Of a stretch of 64,000 bases of DNA, positions 52,296 through 60,476 are shown piece after piece. Where the stretch lies: the NCBI GenBank assembly GCA_040218145.1, contig JAVJQK010000070.1:1-64000 (forward strand), in the 5' to 3' direction. This DNA is from Sandaracinaceae bacterium (GTDB lineage: Bacteria; Myxococcota_A; Polyangia; Polyangiales; Sandaracinaceae). The notes under the pieces were generated by a model that saw only the letters and a program-made list of their open reading frames with translations, ran no database searches and was not told the origin of the DNA. The position numbers and the translations under genes were made by a program. Every line of letters starts with the position of its first letter. The first letter of the stretch is position 1.

Positions 52296-53015
52296 ATGGC
52301 ACATCGCATCACCATGCTGCTCGCCCTCCTCTCGGTGGCATGCGCCTCGCGCGAGGCCGCGCCGCCCCGCTGTACGCCCGGCTCGAGCGCCAGCTGCTCC
52401 TGCACAGACGGCCGCGCGGGGGCGCAGCGGTGCTCCGAGCAAGGAGACTTCGGGCCGTGCGTCTGCGAGGCCGCGCTCCCGCCCGCGGGAGAGGAAGCAC
52501 CGGAGGCCGCCGCGGCGCGGGGCTGCGCTCTCGCTACGGGGGCGCAGGCGCAGGCGCCCCTCGCGCACGTGCGGTCGGCGCTCGGGGCCGCGGCGTCGGC
52601 GCTGGTCGAGACCTGCGCCGAGCGTGACGCCAGCGTCTCCGCCGACGCGCTCGGGGCGGCGTTCGACGCCTGCCCCGCAGAGCCGACCGCGCCCGGCGCG
52701 TTCGAGGCGTGCGGGCCGGAGGGCCAGTGCTGTCGCGTCGGCGTGTCCAGCCTGCTGGGGCCGCCAGGCGACGGCGAGGGGAGCTGGGTCGTCTTCCGCG
52801 CGCCGATGGGCGTCGCCGATTACACCGAGCACGTCTACTGGCTACCGCCCGACGGCTCCCGCGTGGAGCGCCTGTGCGCGTGGGCCCCCTATCTGCTCGG
52901 CTGCCCTGAGGAGGGTGACCTGCTCGACGTCGAGGGCTGCGACATGACGCCCCGCCAGTGGGCCGAGATCGGCTACGACGTCCGCCGCTTCCTGTGCCAG
53001 GCGCCCATGCCTTGA
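52296..53015 (+). CDS. Cys-rich lipoprotein of unknown function
   Basis: 239 aa. Signal with lipobox SVAC (Cys about 16). Twelve or more Cys residues, several in pairs (CSCTDG, CVCE, QCCRVG), suggest a disulfide-stabilised extracytoplasmic protein. It has a C-terminal aromatic segment (YTEHVYWLPPDG). No family recognised. Its promoter box lies at the end of the repeat array, so the array may regulate it. Confidence 0.6.
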   Translation: MAHRITMLLALLSVACASREAAPPRCTPGSSASCSCTDGRAGAQRCSEQGDFGPCVCEAALPPAGEEAPEAAAARGCALATGAQAQAPLAHVRSALGAAASALVETCAERDASVSADALGAAFDACPAEPTAPGAFEACGPEGQCCRVGVSSLLGPPGDGEGSWVVFRAPMGVADYTEHVYWLPPDGSRVERLCAWAPYLLGCPEEGDLLDVEGCDMTPRQWAEIGYDVRRFLCQAPMP

Positions 53016-53033
53016 CGGCGGACGCGGCCGAGG

Positions 53034-53630
53034 TCACCGGCGCGCCAGCCAGAGCATCCCATCGGGGGGAGGCACCAGCGCGGGCGCCGTGGAGGCCTCG
53101 CGGTAGCCGCCACGGCTGGGCGCCGGGACGTCCGCGTCGGCGACCGCGCCGATGACCGCGACCTCGACGCCCTCGGGGATGCGCTGCTCATAGTAGCTGT
53201 TGTCGAGTCCGAAGCCCTCGAACGCGGTGCGCAGGTGCTGTCCGTTGGCGCCGAACCAGGCGTCCAGGTTGCGCCCGGTCTCGACCGTGTCGCGCGCCAC
53301 CTCGGAGGGCATCTCCCACCGCACGTAGCCTTCGGTGCGCACCTGGACGCGCCCGGTGCGGTCCTCGACCCAGAACCCGTCGCCCCCGGTGAGCTCGGGC
53401 AGCAGGACGCGCCGCGCCTCACGGCCGCTCCGCTCGATCCGGATCCCCCAGGCCCGGAAGGCGACACAAGGGCGGCCGCTGTAGGGCGCGGTGACGAGGC
53501 CGCGCGCGGGGCTGGGCAGGCCGACCACCTTCGCGATCTGCCCCGTGCGGAGCGCGGACACGGGGGTGGCAGCGCGGAAGGTCAGCAGTGCCCATCGCTT
53601 GGCCTTGGTCAGGAGCGTCTCCCCGTCCAC
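53034..53630 (-). CDS. Hypothetical GIDE-like protein downstream of polA
   Basis: 198 aa. The central strands (AKVVGLPSPARGLVTAPYSG, cut, then PCVAFRAWGI and FWVEDRTGRVQV) resemble the GIDE/BAM-type domain of membrane-associated E3-like proteins, but without their transmembrane helices; assignment uncertain. Start GTG 53630, four bases after the polA stop, so it is probably transcribed and translated with polA. No RING motif is present. A cytosolic beta-rich protein of unknown role. Confidence 0.5.
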   Translation of the reverse strand: MDGETLLTKAKRWALLTFRAATPVSALRTGQIAKVVGLPSPARGLVTAPYSGRPCVAFRAWGIRIERSGREARRVLLPELTGGDGFWVEDRTGRVQVRTEGYVRWEMPSEVARDTVETGRNLDAWFGANGQHLRTAFEGFGLDNSYYEQRIPEGVEVAVIGAVADADVPAPSRGGYREASTAPALVPPPDGMLWLARR

Positions 53631-53634
53631 GCGC

Positions 53635-56289
53635 TCACTCCTTCGCTTCGGCCCAGCTGGCGCCGTGGCCGATGTCGACGACCAGCGGCACGTCCAGCTT
53701 CATCGCGTGCTCCATCCGATCCTTCACGATGGCCTTCACCGCGTGCAGCTCGCTCGGCGGACACTCGAAGAGGAGCTCGTCGTGGATCTGCAGCATCATG
53801 ACCGCCTCGAGCTGCTCCTCGCGGAAGCGGCGGTCGATCTGGAGCATGGCGACCTTGCAGAGGTCGGCCGCGGAGCCCTGGATGGGCGTGTTGGCCGCGA
53901 TGCGCTCGCCGTAGGCGCGGTCGGTGAAGTTGTTGCTGCTCAGCTGCGGGATGTAGCGACGACGGCCGAGCAGGGTCTCGACGTAGCCGTCGACGTGCGC
54001 GTCGGCGATGGTGCGGTCGAGCCAGGCGCGGACCTTGGCGTAGCGCTCGAAGTAGCGGTCGATGTAGCCCTTGGCCTCCTTGCGCGGGATGCCGAGCTGC
54101 TGGCCGAGCGCGGTGGCGCCCTGGCCGTAGATGGTCGCGAAGTTCACGGTCTTGCCGACGTTGCGCTGGAAGGCGTCGACCTCGTCGGGGGCGACCTCGA
54201 AGAGCTGACTCGCGGTCAGGCGGTGGATGTCGACGTCCTCGGTGAAGCTCTCCACCAGCAAGGGGTCCTGGCTGAAGTGGGTCAGGATGCGCAGCTCGAT
54301 CTGGCTCCAGTCGGCGCTGATCAGCACCCAGCCGTCACGCGGGATGAACGCCTCGCGGATGCGCTTGCCGTCGTCGGTCCGGATCGGCGTGCGCTGCAGG
54401 TCCGGGTCGGTGGTGATGAGCCGGCCCGAGACGCCCGTGGTCTGCTGCAGGGTGCAGTGGATGCGGCCGGTGTCGGGCTCGATGGCCTCGAAGAGGACGC
54501 GCGTGTAGGTGTTGATGAGCTTCGCGAGCGCGCGCTGCCTGAGGATGAGCTGGCAGATCTCGTGCTCCTGCGCGAGCCGCTCGAGCACGTCGGCCGCGGT
54601 GGAGTAGCCGGTCTTGGTGCGCTTGATGACCGGCAAGCCGAGCTCCTCGAAGAGGATCTCCGCGAGCTGCTTGGTCGAGGCGATGTTGAACTCCTTGCCC
54701 GCCAGCGCGTAGATGCGCTGCTCGACGTCGGCCTTGCGCGCCTCGAACTCCTGGCCGAGCGCGGTCAAGACGCCCGCGTCGGCGCGGATGCCGTCCCGCT
54801 GCATGCGCGAGAGCAGCTCGCTCATGGGCAGCGCCAGCTCGCGGAGGTTCTTGGTCTGACCCTCCTCCTCGAGGCGCGCCTCGAGCTTCGGCCACATCTC
54901 CTGCACCGCCGCCGCGAGGTGACACGCCCAGGGCGCGAGCGCGTCGAGCGCCACGTCGCGGAAGCGCTTCTGCTTCTTGCCGCTCCCGAGGATGGTCTTC
55001 TCCATCGCGAGCGAGCGGTGCAGGTACCCGCGCGCGACCTGCTCGAGCGGGTGCGGGATGAGCTTCTCCGGGTCGATCAGGAAGGAGGCGAGCTGGGTGT
55101 CACCCACCACGCCCTGCAGGTTCACGCCGTACTTCAGCAGCAGCGTGCGCTGGTCGCGGACGTCGTGCGCCACCTTCGGCGCGGTCTCGTCTTCGAGCCA
55201 GGGCTTCAAGCGCGTCATCGCGTCGTCGCCGAGCGCGCCCTCCCCGCCGAAGAGCGGGATGAAGCGGCCGCGATCCGGCGCGCGGCTGATCGCGACGCCG
55301 ACCAGCTCGCCGCGCACGAAGGACGCCGGCTCCGAGACGCAGTGGAAGGCCACGGGGCCGTCGCCGAGCTCCTTCAGCAGCTTCTCGAGCCCGTCGAGGC
55401 TCGTCACGGCCGAGAAGTCCGAGTCCTCCGTCTCGACCTCGTCGGACTTCGCGAGGAGCGAGAAGAACTCGAGCTCGCGGTAGAGGGCGTCGACGGCCTC
55501 GGCGTCCACGTCGGGGATGCTCAGGTCGGTCAGGGACAGGGGCAGCTCGGCGTGCTGATCGATGGTGACCAGCTCGCGGCTGAGCTTCGCGTCGTCCGCG
55601 TGCTCCTCGAGCGCCTTCTTCTGGCGGCCCTTGAGCTCCTCGACGTGCTCGAGCACGCCGGTCAGGTCCCCGTACTTCTCGAGGAGCCCCGCCGCGCCCT
55701 TCTGGCCGATGCCCGGCACGCCCGGGACGTTGTCGACCTTGTCGCCCATCAGCGCGAGCAGGTCGACGATCTGCTCCGGGGGCACGCCCCACTTCTTCTT
55801 CACGAGCGCGGCGTCGTAGGTGATGTCGCGCATGGTGTCGACCATGCGGACGTGCTCGCCGATCAGCTGGGCGAAGTCCTTGTCCGCGCTGATGATGTGC
55901 ACCTCGTGGCCCGCCTCGAGGGCCTGGCGGCAGAGCGTGCCGATGACGTCGTCGGCCTCGTAGCCCTCGACCTTCACGGTCGGGAAGTCGTGCACCTTCA
56001 CCACTCTGTCGATCCAAGGGAGCTGCTGCTTCAGCTCGGACGGCATGCGCGGCCGCTGCGCCTTGTACTCGGGGTACTTCTCGTCGCGGAAGGTCTTGCC
56101 CGGCGCGTCGAAGACCACCGCGCCCATCGTGGGCTTCCGGCCAGCGAGGATCTTCCGGAACATCAGCGCGAAGCCGTAGCTCGCGTTGGTGGGGAGCCCG
56201 TGGGACGTCTGGAAGTTGCTCGGGATGGCGAAGAACGCTCGATAGACCATCGAGCTGCCATCGATCAGGACCACTCGCTCGCGTGCCAT
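53635..56289 (-). CDS. polA: DNA polymerase I, exonuclease site degenerate
   Basis: 884 aa. Three parts: 5'-3' exonuclease/FEN domain (about 1-290, VLIDGSSMVYRAFF and GYEADDVIGT, ISADKDF), an inactive-looking 3'-5' exonuclease (about 310-490) and the polymerase (about 500-884: motif A DWSQIELRIL, motif B RNVGKTVNFATIYG, motif C LQIHDELLFE), complete. In the proofreading part the expected DxE reads FHCVSE, the middle Asp position reads Gln (VRDQRTLL) and the final YxxxD reads LAPWACH. I infer a polymerase without proofreading, as in Taq. CATGCT lies seven bases before ATG 56289. Confidence 0.95.
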   Translation of the reverse strand: MARERVVLIDGSSMVYRAFFAIPSNFQTSHGLPTNASYGFALMFRKILAGRKPTMGAVVFDAPGKTFRDEKYPEYKAQRPRMPSELKQQLPWIDRVVKVHDFPTVKVEGYEADDVIGTLCRQALEAGHEVHIISADKDFAQLIGEHVRMVDTMRDITYDAALVKKKWGVPPEQIVDLLALMGDKVDNVPGVPGIGQKGAAGLLEKYGDLTGVLEHVEELKGRQKKALEEHADDAKLSRELVTIDQHAELPLSLTDLSIPDVDAEAVDALYRELEFFSLLAKSDEVETEDSDFSAVTSLDGLEKLLKELGDGPVAFHCVSEPASFVRGELVGVAISRAPDRGRFIPLFGGEGALGDDAMTRLKPWLEDETAPKVAHDVRDQRTLLLKYGVNLQGVVGDTQLASFLIDPEKLIPHPLEQVARGYLHRSLAMEKTILGSGKKQKRFRDVALDALAPWACHLAAAVQEMWPKLEARLEEEGQTKNLRELALPMSELLSRMQRDGIRADAGVLTALGQEFEARKADVEQRIYALAGKEFNIASTKQLAEILFEELGLPVIKRTKTGYSTAADVLERLAQEHEICQLILRQRALAKLINTYTRVLFEAIEPDTGRIHCTLQQTTGVSGRLITTDPDLQRTPIRTDDGKRIREAFIPRDGWVLISADWSQIELRILTHFSQDPLLVESFTEDVDIHRLTASQLFEVAPDEVDAFQRNVGKTVNFATIYGQGATALGQQLGIPRKEAKGYIDRYFERYAKVRAWLDRTIADAHVDGYVETLLGRRRYIPQLSSNNFTDRAYGERIAANTPIQGSAADLCKVAMLQIDRRFREEQLEAVMMLQIHDELLFECPPSELHAVKAIVKDRMEHAMKLDVPLVVDIGHGASWAEAKE

Positions 56290-56296
56290 GCGCGGG

Positions 56297-56302
56297 AGCA
56301 TG
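56297..56302 (-). promoter_or_regulatory. Candidate -10 box of polA
   Basis: CATGCT on the minus strand, 7 bases before ATG 56289. Confidence 0.4.
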
Positions 56303-56334
56303 CCTCAGCGGTGGTGGGCGCGAAACCGGCTCGC

Positions 56335-56340
56335 TACGCT
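56335..56340 (+). promoter_or_regulatory. Candidate -10 box of the 204-aa gene
   Basis: TACGCT, 6 bases before GTG 56347, divergent from polA. Confidence 0.45.
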
Positions 56341-56346
56341 CGTGGC

Positions 56347-56961
56347 GTGACGCCAGCTGCGGTCGTGAGGGCGCTGCGACCGGCCCTGTCGGGGCGCGGC
56401 TGGGTGGAGGCGCCCGGCGGCTTCGCGCGAGAGCTCTCGCCCGACCTGCGCGCGCGGCTGGAGATCGGCGTGCGCCGAGAGACCGGCGGGGCGGCGAGGC
56501 AGCGCGCGGTCCAGGTCACGCTCGGCGTCTGGGTCGGGCCCATCGAGCGAGAGCTGCGCGCGGTCTTCGGCGAGGGTCCACGCGCCGACGCGTGCGAGAG
56601 CACGGTCTCCGCCTCGCTGGATGCGCTGGCCGGGCGCGCTCGGCCGCGTCGGATCGGGGGCCGCGCCGACCTCGACGACGTCGCCCGGGGCATCGCTCGG
56701 AACGTCGTCCAGCACGGCGAGGCGTGGCTGGCGGAGACGACCCGCCTCGAGGCGATGACGAGCGCGCTCGAGCGGGCGACGCCGGGATCGGCCAGCGCGC
56801 GGCGCCGCCTGATCGTCGCCGCGTGGCTGGACGGGTCGCTGGAGGCGCGCGTCGAGGCGATGCGGCCGGCCCTCGCCCGGCTCCCAGGGTTCGAGCGCGA
56901 GGCCCTCCGCGCGCTCCTCGATCACCTGCGCGCGAGAGCGCCCGGCGCGCGCATCCCGTGA
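56347..56961 (+). CDS. Arg/Ala-rich hypothetical protein
   Basis: 204 aa from GTG 56347. Helical, basic, soluble, with no Cys, signal or membrane segment. A weak SF-like pattern (RRLIVAAWLDGSLEARVEAM) is visible near residue 150, but no family is recognised. It is divergent from polA across 57 bp. Leaderless-type promoter. It may be co-transcribed with the membrane protein downstream, 105 bp away. Confidence 0.55.
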   Translation: MTPAAVVRALRPALSGRGWVEAPGGFARELSPDLRARLEIGVRRETGGAARQRAVQVTLGVWVGPIERELRAVFGEGPRADACESTVSASLDALAGRARPRRIGGRADLDDVARGIARNVVQHGEAWLAETTRLEAMTSALERATPGSASARRRLIVAAWLDGSLEARVEAMRPALARLPGFEREALRALLDHLRARAPGARIP

Positions 56962-57066
56962 CCCTCGGTGTACACCGGGGGCACGTCGTCGAGGCGCCGG
57001 TCGACACGGCCACCCACTCTCCCCGAGCTCCGCGGTGTGGCACGCGGCTCGCTGGGCGTGGGGCTC

Positions 57067-57732
57067 ATGGCAGAGCTCATCGGAATCCTCGGGGTCTTCG
57101 GTCTGGTCGTGGTCGCGCTCAGCGCGGGCGTCGTCGCCCTGGTCGGGCATCGCAACCGCCACCGCTGGGGGCAGAAGCGCGAGCTGGACACGACCGGAGG
57201 CGCCTACCGCGGCGCGACGTTCACGGTCCCCGACCCGAACGCGCACGTGCCCGGGGTCGTGACCCTCGCTTCGACGCTCGGCCTGGCGTGGGCGGCCACG
57301 ACGGCGCTCCTCTTCTCGCCCGCCGGGCTGCTGCTCGCGTGGGTGGTGGGCGCGGAGGCGCGGGTGGCCCCGCTCGCGAGCGCGCCGGTCTGCCTGGTAG
57401 CCCTGCACGGGTTCGTGATCGCGGCCGCGCTGGTGGCGGGCTCGCTGTCGCTGATGCGCGCCAGGCCCGGCGCGGCCGCGAAGGCGCGCGCCATCGCGAT
57501 GTGGTCCGCCCTGCACCACGGGGCGGTGCTGCTGCTCTTCGCCGGGTGGATGCTCGTCGATGTCGAGCCGGGCGGCGTGCTGCTCGCGCTCTCGGTCGTG
57601 CCGTGCGGGCTCGGCATCGGGCACGCGGCGCTGCTCCACCGCGCGGCGGAGCAGGCCAGCTACCGCGAGGTGCTCGACGAGGAGCCGCCGCGCGCCGCGC
57701 CGCCCCTCGCTGCGCCCCGCGTCGCGGCCTGA
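57067..57732 (+). CDS. Hypothetical multi-pass membrane protein
   Basis: 221 aa from ATG 57067; the longer frame from 56968 starts with an Arg-rich segment that looks non-coding. Five hydrophobic segments (about residues 5-30, 65-85, 90-110, 120-145, 155-190) with a short polar loop after the first. The C-terminal 35 residues are polar and Pro/Ala-rich. No family recognised. Convergent with the hydrolase gene, three bases apart. Confidence 0.6.
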   Translation: MAELIGILGVFGLVVVALSAGVVALVGHRNRHRWGQKRELDTTGGAYRGATFTVPDPNAHVPGVVTLASTLGLAWAATTALLFSPAGLLLAWVVGAEARVAPLASAPVCLVALHGFVIAAALVAGSLSLMRARPGAAAKARAIAMWSALHHGAVLLLFAGWMLVDVEPGGVLLALSVVPCGLGIGHAALLHRAAEQASYREVLDEEPPRAAPPLAAPRVAA

Positions 57733-57735
57733 CGC

Positions 57736-58554
57736 TCAGCTGTGGCCGGCCTCGTGGCCGCTCTCCGGGAGCTCCTCGAGGGCGGCCTCGAGCTCCGTCT
57801 TCAGGCGCTCCCGCATCGCGACGCTCAGCTCGTGCTCCACGCCGTCGAACGTCTCGAAGCGCATGGGGTAGCCGAGCGCACTGAGTGCGCGGAGGGTGCG
57901 CTCGGTGCGCGCGGGAGAGAGGATGGGGTCGGCCCCGCCGTGCAGCGCCAGCACGTTCACGTGCATGGCGTAGGGGTCGGCGGCGCGCCGCGGCGCGCGG
58001 CTCGGAGGGAGCCAGCCCGCGATGGGGAAGGCGTGCGAGATGGCGCTCTCCTGGGTCACGGCGAGGTCCATCGCGAGCATGCCGCCCTGCGAGAATCCGA
58101 CGACGATGGGGAGGCCGCGCGTCGGGTAGCGGCGGCGCCACTCCATCATGGCCTCGCTCAGCGCGCGGCTGCTCTCGTCGAGGGCGCGCAGCAACTCCGG
58201 GCTCTCGCCGCGATGCGCGCTGACCGGCATCCACGCGTATCCGTCGCCGGATCGCGCCGGGCCGCGGGGGAAGATCCAGCGCACCTGTGCGTCCACGCCG
58301 AACGGGGTGTCGGTGGGCGCGGGCGGCATGTCACCGCGGCCGTGGATGTAGACCACCATCGGCAGCTCCGCGCCTTCCGGCACGTCGGCCGGCTCGGCGA
58401 CGATGAACTCGAGGCCCGCCGCGAAGCCCCGGCTGAGGCGCATGGTCGAGTCGGGCAGGGCCAGCTCGGGATCCGCCTGCGACAGACCGAAGGAGGTCGC
58501 GAGCACATAGAGCGTCGCGAGCAGGGGGATCCGTATGAGCTGTCGGCGAAACAT
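57736..58554 (-). CDS. Secreted alpha/beta hydrolase (phospholipase/carboxylesterase-like)
   Basis: 272 aa. From ATG 58554 a signal peptide is visible (MFRRQLIRIPLLATLYVLATSFGLSQA, cut in print). Catalytic triad pattern: nucleophile VGFSQGGML (Ser about 156), acid in HGGADPIL and base in GVEHELS. HGRGD near residue 75 is the oxyanion-hole segment. It is close to the LysoPLase/carboxylesterase family with an unknown ester substrate. A longer version from GTG 58587 adds a hydrophobic-looking but less signal-like segment. Confidence 0.82.
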   Translation of the reverse strand: MFRRQLIRIPLLATLYVLATSFGLSQADPELALPDSTMRLSRGFAAGLEFIVAEPADVPEGAELPMVVYIHGRGDMPPAPTDTPFGVDAQVRWIFPRGPARSGDGYAWMPVSAHRGESPELLRALDESSRALSEAMMEWRRRYPTRGLPIVVGFSQGGMLAMDLAVTQESAISHAFPIAGWLPPSRAPRRAADPYAMHVNVLALHGGADPILSPARTERTLRALSALGYPMRFETFDGVEHELSVAMRERLKTELEAALEELPESGHEAGHS

Positions 58555-58706
58555 CCGCAGCCGGATGTGCTGCAACCACCATTCCACAGGCCATGTCTGA
58601 GGCCAGATGCCTCGAATCGCCAGGCCAGGGCGTCGCGAGACACACCGACCGTGGCGCGGGTGTCACGGTGCGTCGGGTCGAGCCGACAGATCGGCGGCCG
58701 CCACGA

Positions 58707-59813
58707 TCAGGGCCAGGTCTCGCGGAGGTCGCCGACCGCCGCGGGGTACTGAATCAAGAAACCTTGCCCCAGATTGCAGCCGAGCGCGCGGCAGGTGGAC
58801 TGCTCCTCGAGGGTCTCGATCCCCTCGGCGATCACCTGGATGCCGCGATCGCGCATCACCTTCACCAGCGCCGCCACGAGCTCCTGGCGCGCCGGGCTCG
58901 CGTCGATGCCGCGGATGAGCCCCATGTCGAGCTTGAGGAAGTCCGGCGGGACCTCGGCCAGCTCCATCAGGCGCGAGCGCCCCGCGCCGAAGTCGTCGTA
59001 CGCGAGCTCGATCCCGCGCGCCGAGAGCTCCGTGCGGAGGTGCCGCATCTGGGCCGGCGCCGCGATGGCCGCCTCGTGGATCTCGGCCACGAGGGTGCGT
59101 CCGGCCAGCGCCTCTCCCGCGCGCTCGAGCTCGCCGAGGAGATCGCCGTGCAACATCTCGTCGGGGTGCACGTTCATGAAGACGCGCTGGCCGCGCACGG
59201 GCAACGACGACGCCTGCGCGAGCGCCGCGGTGCGCATCATCCGGCTCAGCTCCTCCGCCTTGCCGCGCTCGTGCGCCACGCGGAAGAGCGTGGTCGCGTC
59301 CCAGTCGAGGTTGGCGAGCGTCGTGCGCCCGAGCGCCTCGTAGCCGATCAGGCTCTGGTCCTCGAGGCTGACGATGGACTGGAAGACCGAGGTGACGGCG
59401 CGCCCCGTGAGCACCCGGTAGAGGTGGCGCGTGCCGAGGTGCCGCTCCGCCTCGTCGCGCGTGCCCCCGAGGGTGGTCTCCTCTTCGTCCTCCGCGGCGA
59501 GCTCCGCCAGCACCAGGGTGAGCTCGCGGTGCGCCACGTGGAGCACGTCGCCGTACTGGATCGCGCAGCTGCCTTCGACGCGCTCTCCGTTGACGAAGGT
59601 GCCGTTCCGGCTGTCGAGGTCGCGGATCACCAGGCCACGCCCGTTCTGGGCGATCTCGGCGTGGAGCTTGGAGACGCGGGGAGACTCGAGGACCAGCTGC
59701 GCGGCGCGGCTCCGACCGATGCGGAACGGCAACACGTCGACAGGAACCCGAACGGAGCAGTCTCCGCGGTCGGGTTGGTGCTCCAAACAAGGGCGTCTGA
59801 GGTCCTCGCTCAC
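58707..59813 (-). CDS. FHA-EAL fusion: c-di-GMP phosphodiesterase-like
   Basis: 368 aa. An FHA domain (about 15-105: RIGRSRAAQLVLE, RVSKLHAEI, RDLDSRNGTFVNG) recognises phospho-threonine partners. An EAL domain (about 130-360) carries GYEALGR, FMNVHP, AEIHEA, YDDFGAG, FLKLDMGL and AEGIET, so the metal and catalytic residues look complete for c-di-GMP hydrolysis. No GGDEF domain or membrane anchor. The FHA part suggests control by one of the Ser/Thr kinases. Start GTG 59813; TAGACT lies nine bases upstream. Confidence 0.88.
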   Translation of the reverse strand: MSEDLRRPCLEHQPDRGDCSVRVPVDVLPFRIGRSRAAQLVLESPRVSKLHAEIAQNGRGLVIRDLDSRNGTFVNGERVEGSCAIQYGDVLHVAHRELTLVLAELAAEDEEETTLGGTRDEAERHLGTRHLYRVLTGRAVTSVFQSIVSLEDQSLIGYEALGRTTLANLDWDATTLFRVAHERGKAEELSRMMRTAALAQASSLPVRGQRVFMNVHPDEMLHGDLLGELERAGEALAGRTLVAEIHEAAIAAPAQMRHLRTELSARGIELAYDDFGAGRSRLMELAEVPPDFLKLDMGLIRGIDASPARQELVAALVKVMRDRGIQVIAEGIETLEEQSTCRALGCNLGQGFLIQYPAAVGDLRETWP

Positions 59814-59822
59814 AGGCTCACC

Positions 59823-59828
59823 AGTCTA
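59823..59828 (-). promoter_or_regulatory. Candidate -10 box of the FHA-EAL gene
   Basis: TAGACT on the minus strand, 9 bases before GTG 59813. The same hexamer precedes the ArsM-type gene. Confidence 0.45.
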
Positions 59829-59907
59829 CCTCAAGCACATAGGCACGGGGTCGGGTTGAACCCCACATCCTCGTGACTTTCTGCTGCACCATGTGGATGG
59901 GTATTCG

Positions 59908-60444
59908 ATGAGACTGTTCCTCGCCATGCCGATCCCGGCGGAAACCAGAGCCATTCTCGGGAGTTTGCCGCGAGATCTGCCGCGCGCACGCTGGGTCCGC
60001 ATGGAGCAGCTGCACTTGACGCTCCGCTTCCTCGGGGAGCGGGACGCCGAGATCGTGGACGCCCTGTCGGAGGCGCTCGGGCCGACGGTGGCCGCGCACC
60101 CCGCGCTCGAGATGCGCGCGAGCGGCCTGGGCACGTTCGGCCGGCGGGTGCTGTGGGCCGGGCTCGCGCCCGTGGAGGGGCTGACCGCGCTGGCGCGGGA
60201 CGTCGGGGCGGCGCTCCGCGAGGTCGGCGTCGAGGCGCCCGACCGCCCGTTCGCGCCGCACGTGACCCTCGCGCGCCTGGGGGGTGGCGCCGGGCTCGGC
60301 GCGCTCCTCGAGGCGCATGGCGGATGGCGTGGCCCCCTCGAGGTCTGGGACGAGGTGGCGCTGATGCGGAGCGAGTTGGGCTCGCGCGGGGCGACCCACA
60401 CGGTCCTCCGCCGCTTCCCGCTGGGCGGCGAACCCGCGGGGTAA
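59908..60444 (+). CDS. thpR: RNA 2',3'-cyclic phosphodiesterase
   Basis: 178 aa from ATG 59908, the expected length. The two catalytic tetrapeptides, HLTL and HVTL (near residues 37 and 121), place it in the 2H phosphodiesterase / LigT-ThpR group, which opens 2',3'-cyclic phosphates of RNA. The start follows a GTATTC hexamer by one base. An upstream GTG at 59893 is possible. It is followed at 33 bp by the methyltransferase gene, which seems to have its own promoter. Confidence 0.9.
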   Translation: MRLFLAMPIPAETRAILGSLPRDLPRARWVRMEQLHLTLRFLGERDAEIVDALSEALGPTVAAHPALEMRASGLGTFGRRVLWAGLAPVEGLTALARDVGAALREVGVEAPDRPFAPHVTLARLGGGAGLGALLEAHGGWRGPLEVWDEVALMRSELGSRGATHTVLRRFPLGGEPAG

Positions 60445-60463
60445 CCCGCGCGACGAAGAGGCG

Positions 60464-60469
60464 TAGACT
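60464..60469 (+). promoter_or_regulatory. Candidate -10 box of the arsM-type gene
   Basis: TAGACT, 7 bases before ATG 60477. Confidence 0.45.
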
Positions 60470-60476
60470 CTCCTGC

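Noticed and set aside
53491-56961. Open frame of 1156 codons on the plus strand across polA
   Set aside because: It is the antisense shadow of polA with Arg/Leu/Glu-biased composition typical of high-GC mirror frames; only its last 205 codons, from GTG 56347, are taken as a gene.
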